Under the pieces are notes generated by a model. It saw only the letters and a list, made by a program, of their open reading frames with translations. It was not told the DNA's origin and ran no database searches. Below, in pieces: positions 59,965 through 64,000 of a DNA stretch of 64,000 nucleotides. Both the position numbers and the translations under genes were made by a program. This stretch comes from Brachybacterium saurashtrense (GTDB taxonomy: Bacteria; Actinomycetota; Actinomycetes; Actinomycetales; Dermabacteraceae). The first letter of the stretch is position 1; each line of letters starts with the position of its first letter. The stretch is from contig NZ_CP031356.1 in NCBI RefSeq assembly GCF_003355475.1, positions 2,232,001 through 2,296,000 of the forward strand, in the 5' to 3' direction.

Positions 59965-60101
59965 GAGTGACTCCTTCGTCGGGCCCCGCACGAGCGCCCG
60001 ACCGGCGGCCGGGCATGCGGGTGTGGCTCAGTTCTGCATCGAACGGCGGCGATCCTGTCGCGCCGGAGGCCGGCAGCAGCGCTGGCATCGGCCTCCCACG
60101 G

Positions 60102-60130
60102 ATATTACACAACCTCATTGCAAAATAGAA
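60102..60130 (-). promoter_or_regulatory. promoter of the sugar-importer operon
   Basis: On the minus strand: -35 TTCTAT (60130-60125), 17-base spacer, -10 TAATAT (60107-60102). The spacer contains the small palindrome TTGCAA, a possible repressor site. The leader to the ATG at 59964 is about 130 bases. Confidence 0.55.
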
Positions 60131-60192
60131 CTCGGCCCCCGCGCACACCTCGACGAACGGCCCGTGCGGAGCCGGCGCACCCCGCACAGAGA

Positions 60193-60230
60193 CCGGCGGG
60201 CCCGGAGCGCGTTCGCTCCGGACCCGCCGG
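60193..60230. terminator. terminator after the Gfo/Idh oxidoreductase
   Basis: A long stem: CCGGCGGG with CCCGCCGG, one mismatch, then CCGGAGC with GCTCCGG around a six-base loop. It lies about 35 bases beyond the stop at 60265. Confidence 0.65.
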
Positions 60231-60264
60231 GGATGTCCCGCCGCCCGAGGGCGGCGGCGTCGAC

Positions 60265-61530
60265 TCACTGGTCGCCGAGCAGCGCCTCGAGGTCGATCGG
60301 CTCCTGGTCCGCGTCCAGATCGACGACCGGCAGCGGGCTCTCGCCCAGGTCGCGGATCTCCAGGCGCTCGCCGCCCCGCGTCATGGACTCGTGCGCGATC
60401 ACGCCGGGGAGGGTGTAGCGGGCGGCCTGCCAGGCGTTGACCACGGGCTGGTGGCCGTCGGCGACGGCACGGGCGAAGTCGTCCACCAGGAAGTGGTGCG
60501 CCCCCTCGTGCCCGTTGGGCAGGCCCTGGAACTCGCGGGGCAGGCGCGCCTGGTGGTGGACGGCGGCGGCGCCCGCCACGAAGGCGTCGCGCAGGGCGGG
60601 CGAGACGTCCGCCAGGCGCGGGTCGTCCAGGCTCATGGTGGAGCCCGTGGCGATCAGCTCCGTCACGTCCAGCACCCGCGACTTGTCGTGCCAGTAGGTG
60701 GTGGCGACGGTTTCCTCGAAGCTCGACTCCTCGCCGAAGAAGCGGAAGCGGGACTCGCGCTTGTGGCTCGGGTAGCCCACGCGGCGCAGCTCGTTGGTGC
60801 GCACGGCGCCGCCGTTGTCCATCCCGAACAGGGCGAAGGCGTTGGAGACGTCGTTGCCGAACATCGAGACCTCGGTGTCGAACACGCCGTCGCCGCGGGT
60901 GTCCGGCCGGCCGAGGGCGGAGACGGAGGTGGCGTGCCGCTCGCCGAGCACGCCGAACACCCCGCCCAGGGAGTGGGTGGGGTACAGCAGCGGCGGGTAG
61001 GACGCGGTGGCCTTCCACTGCTCGCCGCCGGAGTACCTGTAGGCGTCGTAGAAGCCGAGGTCCATGTCGTGCACGTAGTCGCCCTCGGCGTAGAACACCT
61101 CGCCGAAGGCGCCGGTGCGGTGGATCCGGCGGGCCAGCACCACGGCGGCGTTGTACTGGCTGGTCTCGCCCATCATGTAGACCAGGCCCGTGCGCCGCAC
61201 CTCCTCGGTGATCGCGCGGATCTCCTCCTCCTCGATGGCCATCGGCACCGCCGAGTACACGTGCTTGCCGGCGCGCAGCGCGGCCAGGGCGTGCTCGCCG
61301 TGGGTCCAGCGCTGGGTGAAGATCGCGACGGCGTCGACGTCCGAGGCGAGCAGCTCCTCGAGGGTGGCGAAGCGGCCGGCGAAGTGCACGCCGCGCGCCT
61401 CGACGGCGTCGATCCGCTCGGGGACGGCGTCACAGGCGTAGAGCGCCTCGATCTCGGGGTGAGCGGCGAAGAGCTCCGCGAAGTGGGAGCCGAACTGTCC
61501 GATCCCGACGATCCCCAGGGTGAACGACAT
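60265..61530 (-). CDS. Gfo/Idh/MocA-family oxidoreductase
   Basis: A 421-residue NAD(P)-dependent dehydrogenase. The Rossmann start GIVGIGQFGSHFAELF and the AGKHVYSAVPMAIEEEEI loop (the position of the family's EKP motif, here not EKP) identify the family. The C-terminal substrate domain is unassigned. GAGGAGG precedes the ATG. It lies between an MFS gene and the sugar-importer operon on the same strand, which suggests oxidation of a sugar derivative. Confidence 0.9.
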   Translation of the reverse strand: MSFTLGIVGIGQFGSHFAELFAAHPEIEALYACDAVPERIDAVEARGVHFAGRFATLEELLASDVDAVAIFTQRWTHGEHALAALRAGKHVYSAVPMAIEEEEIRAITEEVRRTGLVYMMGETSQYNAAVVLARRIHRTGAFGEVFYAEGDYVHDMDLGFYDAYRYSGGEQWKATASYPPLLYPTHSLGGVFGVLGERHATSVSALGRPDTRGDGVFDTEVSMFGNDVSNAFALFGMDNGGAVRTNELRRVGYPSHKRESRFRFFGEESSFEETVATTYWHDKSRVLDVTELIATGSTMSLDDPRLADVSPALRDAFVAGAAAVHHQARLPREFQGLPNGHEGAHHFLVDDFARAVADGHQPVVNAWQAARYTLPGVIAHESMTRGGERLEIRDLGESPLPVVDLDADQEPIDLEALLGDQ

Positions 61531-61592
61531 ATTTCCTCCTCGAAATTAAGTGGTGGGGAAACGCTACCCAGATCGCGGCGGCGCGGCAAGCC

Positions 61593-62921
61593 TCAGAGCC
61601 GGCGCCAGCGCCCCGAGCGCCACACGTCCCGCCACGGCGGCACCCCGCGGCCCTGCGCGGCCATCCGCCGCCGCAGCCGGCGGCGGGAGAGCAGCATGCC
61701 CGCCACGCCGAGGCCCAGCAGCGGGAGCTGGACCGCGAAGGCCACCCGGAAGGCGTGGAGGTCGTAGGCGCCGTCCGGCCGCAGCAGGTCCAGCACCAGG
61801 CCGATCAGCAGGATCGAGAGCAGTCCGCCGATGAACCCGCCCATGATCACCACGCCGGTCGCGGTGCCCAGCCGGTGCCGGGCCAGGTCCGTGCGGGGGA
61901 AGTCGAAGCCCACGCTGCTGGCGGGCCCGCCGATCGAGAAGCCCGCCACCAGCAGCACCAGCAGCCAGATGGGCGCCGGCCCGGGCCACAGCACCAGGGC
62001 CAGCAGGGGCACGCCGATGCAGGCCACGATCAGCAGCACCAGGGTGGAGCGCCGCAGCGGATGGCGCTCGGTGAGCGCACCGATCAGCGGCCCTCCCACC
62101 ACGGCCACCACCACCAGCACGGTCATCACCGCCGAGGCCGCGGGCCGGCTCAGCCCCTCCCCCGCGGTGAGGTACGGGTAGCCCCACATCATGGAGAAGG
62201 CGATGCCGGTGAAGCCGGCCGTGAAGTGGGTGAAGAACCCCAGCTGGGTGGAGGGATGGCGGACGATCCGGGCGAGCACCAGCGGGATCCTGGCGAGATC
62301 CTGCCGCACTCGCGGGCGCGGCATCCCCGGCGGGGTCGCGCGCACCACCAGCAGCGCGAGCAGCGCCGCGAGCGCGCTGACGGAGGCGGCCCCGCCGAAG
62401 GCGGGCGTCCAGCCCAGCACCGTCAGCGCCGCCACGAAGGGCACCGCGGAGGCGATCTGCCCCACCTGGCCCAGGATCCCGGTGAGCTGGGTGAGGATCG
62501 GCACCCGCGCCGCCGGGAACCAGGCGGGGACCAGCCGGATCGCGCTGGAGAAGGTGAGGGCGTCCCCGGCCCCCAGCACGATCCGCGCGATCATCGCCAC
62601 GCCCACGGTCTCCGTCTGGGACATGAGCACCTGGCCCAGCGCCATGAGCACGGCGCCGGCGGTGAGGGTCGCGCGGGAGCCGAAGCGGTCCAGCAGCACG
62701 CCGGCGGGGATCTGGCAGAGCGCGTAGACGGCCAGCTGCAGCACCACGAAGGTGGAGACGATCGTGGCGGAGGCGCCGAACCGCTCGGTGGCCTCGAGCC
62801 CGGCCACGCCCATCGTGGTGCGCTGCAGCACCGCGATCGCGTACGCCGTCACGGCCGCGACCCACACCCCGTACGCGCGGGGGCCTCCGAGGGCGGGGGC
62901 GGGCGCGGCGGGGGTGCTCAT
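61593..62921 (-). CDS. MFS transporter
   Basis: A 442-residue major facilitator with 12 spans. The loop between spans 2 and 3 reads GVLLDRFGSRATLTAGAVLM, the typical MFS motif. Other conserved stretches: GAGDALTFSSAIRLVPAWFP and FDFPRTDLARHRLGTATGVV, which suggest the nitrate/organic-anion-like MFS branches. It ends in a basic cytoplasmic tail. The oxidoreductase gene follows 62 bases downstream and may be co-transcribed. Confidence 0.88.
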   Translation of the reverse strand: MSTPAAPAPALGGPRAYGVWVAAVTAYAIAVLQRTTMGVAGLEATERFGASATIVSTFVVLQLAVYALCQIPAGVLLDRFGSRATLTAGAVLMALGQVLMSQTETVGVAMIARIVLGAGDALTFSSAIRLVPAWFPAARVPILTQLTGILGQVGQIASAVPFVAALTVLGWTPAFGGAASVSALAALLALLVVRATPPGMPRPRVRQDLARIPLVLARIVRHPSTQLGFFTHFTAGFTGIAFSMMWGYPYLTAGEGLSRPAASAVMTVLVVVAVVGGPLIGALTERHPLRRSTLVLLIVACIGVPLLALVLWPGPAPIWLLVLLVAGFSIGGPASSVGFDFPRTDLARHRLGTATGVVIMGGFIGGLLSILLIGLVLDLLRPDGAYDLHAFRVAFAVQLPLLGLGVAGMLLSRRRLRRRMAAQGRGVPPWRDVWRSGRWRRL

Positions 62922-63133
62922 GGAGGTCCTTCGGGGAGGTCGGGGCGGGGGCAGTCGGGCCGAACGCTGCGGGCGCCCTCCTGCTCCGGCAGGGACCCGA
63001 CCGGCTCCGAGGGTAGCCGCCCGGGCCGCTGCCCGGCGCGGATGTCCGGCGGTTGCCGCGGGGCGCGGTGCGACCGGCGGGTAACGGCGGATGTTCGGTG
63101 GTGGGCGGTGGGCGCGGATGCTTGGCTGGGGCC

Positions 63134-63652
63134 ATGGATCCTCTGGCGTCGCGGCGCGTGCGCGCCCACCTCACGGACTGCGTCGGCTACCTGGGCCTCG
63201 CCGCGGCGACGGCGCCCGTCGGGGTGCTGCTGGTGAGCACCACCTCTCTCGGGGAGAGCCGACTGTTCGCGCAGCTGGTCAGCGCGGTGCCGCCGGTGGC
63301 CGCGACCCTGCTGGCGGCGCGGGCCGAGTCCGGGCCGCACCGGGCCACCTGGGGCAAGCGCCGGCAGGGCCTCGAGGTGGCGGGCGCCGGCGGGGCGGCG
63401 CTGCCGTTCTCCCGAGCGCTGGGACGGAACACGGTGAAGATCCTGGTGCCCTGGCAGCTGGGGCACCTCACCGCGATCGGCGCCGTCGGGGGCGGCTTCG
63501 AGGAGGGCGATGCGCTCACCTACGGCTCCGCCGTCGCCGTCTACGCGGCGCTCGGGGTGGTCGCCGCGACCGTGCTGCGCCGCCCCGGGCGCGGGGTCCA
63601 CGACCGGCTCGTCGGCGGCCGCGTGCTCCTCGCCGCCGCGCCCCGCGGCTGA
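63134..63652 (+). CDS. RDD-like membrane protein
   Basis: A 172-residue membrane protein with three or four spans. RRVRAHLTDCVGYLGLA at the N-terminus and GKRRQGLEVAGAGGA then FSRALGRNTVKILVPWQLGH in the middle match the RDD domain layout (Arg, a central KxxxG, a second helix with N-x-x-K), and HDRLVGGRVL closes it. Function unknown; RDD proteins are sometimes linked to ion exchange. The start is the ATG in CCATGG at 63134. Confidence 0.7.
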   Translation: MDPLASRRVRAHLTDCVGYLGLAAATAPVGVLLVSTTSLGESRLFAQLVSAVPPVAATLLAARAESGPHRATWGKRRQGLEVAGAGGAALPFSRALGRNTVKILVPWQLGHLTAIGAVGGGFEEGDALTYGSAVAVYAALGVVAATVLRRPGRGVHDRLVGGRVLLAAAPRG

Positions 63653-63712
63653 GGCGCGCGCCCGGGATCTGTCCGAGGCCCGAGTCCGTGCCCGGGCCCG
63701 GGCCCGGAGCGT

Positions 63713-64000
63713 TCAGCGGGAGCGCCAGGCGGCGGCGATCTCGATCAGCAGGTCGTTGGCCTCCTGGCCGGCGATCGTGGCGCGCACCCCCTCGGTGCCG
63801 TAGGCGCGCATCACCAGGCCGCGGGCGTCGGCGAACTCGGCGAAGGCCGGGGTGTCCTCCCCCAACGGGAAGTACACGAAGTTGCCGTGGCTCGCGGGCA
63901 GCTCCCAGCCCTGCGCGGCGAGCGCCTGCTGCACGCGGGACCGCTCCGTGCGCACCCACTCGGCGCGGCGCTCGAGCTCCTCGGCGACCGTGGGCTCCAG
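63713..64000 (-). CDS. aromatic amino acid/histidinol-phosphate aminotransferase, 3' part
   Basis: The C-terminal 95 codons of a PLP aminotransferase that continues past the right edge. The readable part (ELERRAEWVRTERSRVQQAL, then NFVYFPLG, GLVMRAYGTEGVRATIAG and EANDLLI) is the small domain of the HisC/PatA family with the substrate-binding Arg in the G-V-R motif. The family makes or uses phenylalanine, tyrosine or histidinol phosphate. Truncation is only due to the window end. Confidence 0.85.
   Translation of the reverse strand: MEPTVAEELERRAEWVRTERSRVQQALAAQGWELPASHGNFVYFPLGEDTPAFAEFADARGLVMRAYGTEGVRATIAGQEANDLLIEIAAAWRSR

Larger units (their letters stand above)
59965..60264. other. 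intergenic region holding a promoter and a terminator
   Basis: No gene seen in these 300 bases. The middle is AT-rich for this genome and carries the promoter of the sugar-importer operon; the part near 60193-60230 is the terminator of the upstream oxidoreductase gene. Confidence 0.6.

Overview
The window is high-GC DNA from an actinobacterium. Dense four-base start/stop overlaps, leaderless promoters (a TANNNT box six or seven bases before the start codon), an Lsr2 homologue, a fused MrpAB antiporter subunit and a branched-chain oxo-acid dehydrogenase operon point to the Micrococcales. Dermabacteraceae (Brachybacterium-like) is my best guess; this is inference and no marker gene proves it. 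The window has two parts. Bases 1 to about 18,790 look like the right-hand part of a genomic island rich in defence genes, with visibly lower and patchier GC. From about 18,870 to the end is ordinary, very GC-rich chromosome. ISLAND (1-18.8 kb). From the left: a DUF4062 protein; a serine resolvase with a candidate res site; a toxin-antitoxin-like pair made of an ImmA/IrrE-like protein that has lost its HExxH metal site plus a PIN-domain RNase; a PD-(D/E)XK-like protein; a Ser/Thr-phosphatase-like metallophosphoesterase; several small unknown genes; an Lsr2 paralogue; a lipoprotein; an XRE regulator with a clear palindromic operator and a tiny CPECG protein. The centrepiece is a six-gene minus-strand run, hsdM-hsdS-hsdR-xre-pycTM-pycC (17,495 down to 9,721). 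Here a type I restriction-modification system runs straight into a Pycsar cyclic-nucleotide defence module (nucleotide cyclase plus membrane effector). A tiny XRE regulator sits at the junction, and twin operator-like repeats lie in front of hsdM. A coiled-coil gene of unknown function lies upstream. The island ends at a tRNA-3'-end-like sequence with CCA followed by a strong hairpin, a plausible attachment site. CHROMOSOME (18.8-64 kb). A Na/Pi symporter operon with an orphan PstS-like lipoprotein; formate-tetrahydrofolate ligase; a seven-subunit Mrp Na+/H+ antiporter operon in six genes (A and B fused); an MFS transporter; dCTP deaminase; tRNA-Gly(CCC); a TetR regulator; an 830-residue protein that is clearly a membrane pyrophosphatase homologue with its catalytic aspartates replaced; a thioredoxin/NHL protein; tandem HAD phosphatases; O-acetylhomoserine sulfhydrylase; an ABC-F ATPase; MurQ and a divergent amino-sugar kinase; a flavin monooxygenase; a CopD-CtaG fusion; a two-gene Fluc fluoride channel; a branched-chain oxo-acid dehydrogenase operon (E1a-E1b-E2); a sugar ABC importer operon continuing into GH3 hexosaminidase and AnmK; a Gfo/Idh oxidoreductase; an MFS transporter; an RDD-like membrane protein; and the 3' part of an aromatic/histidinol-phosphate aminotransferase running off the right edge. 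NagZ-like, AnmK, MurQ and the kinase together outline cell-wall amino-sugar recycling.
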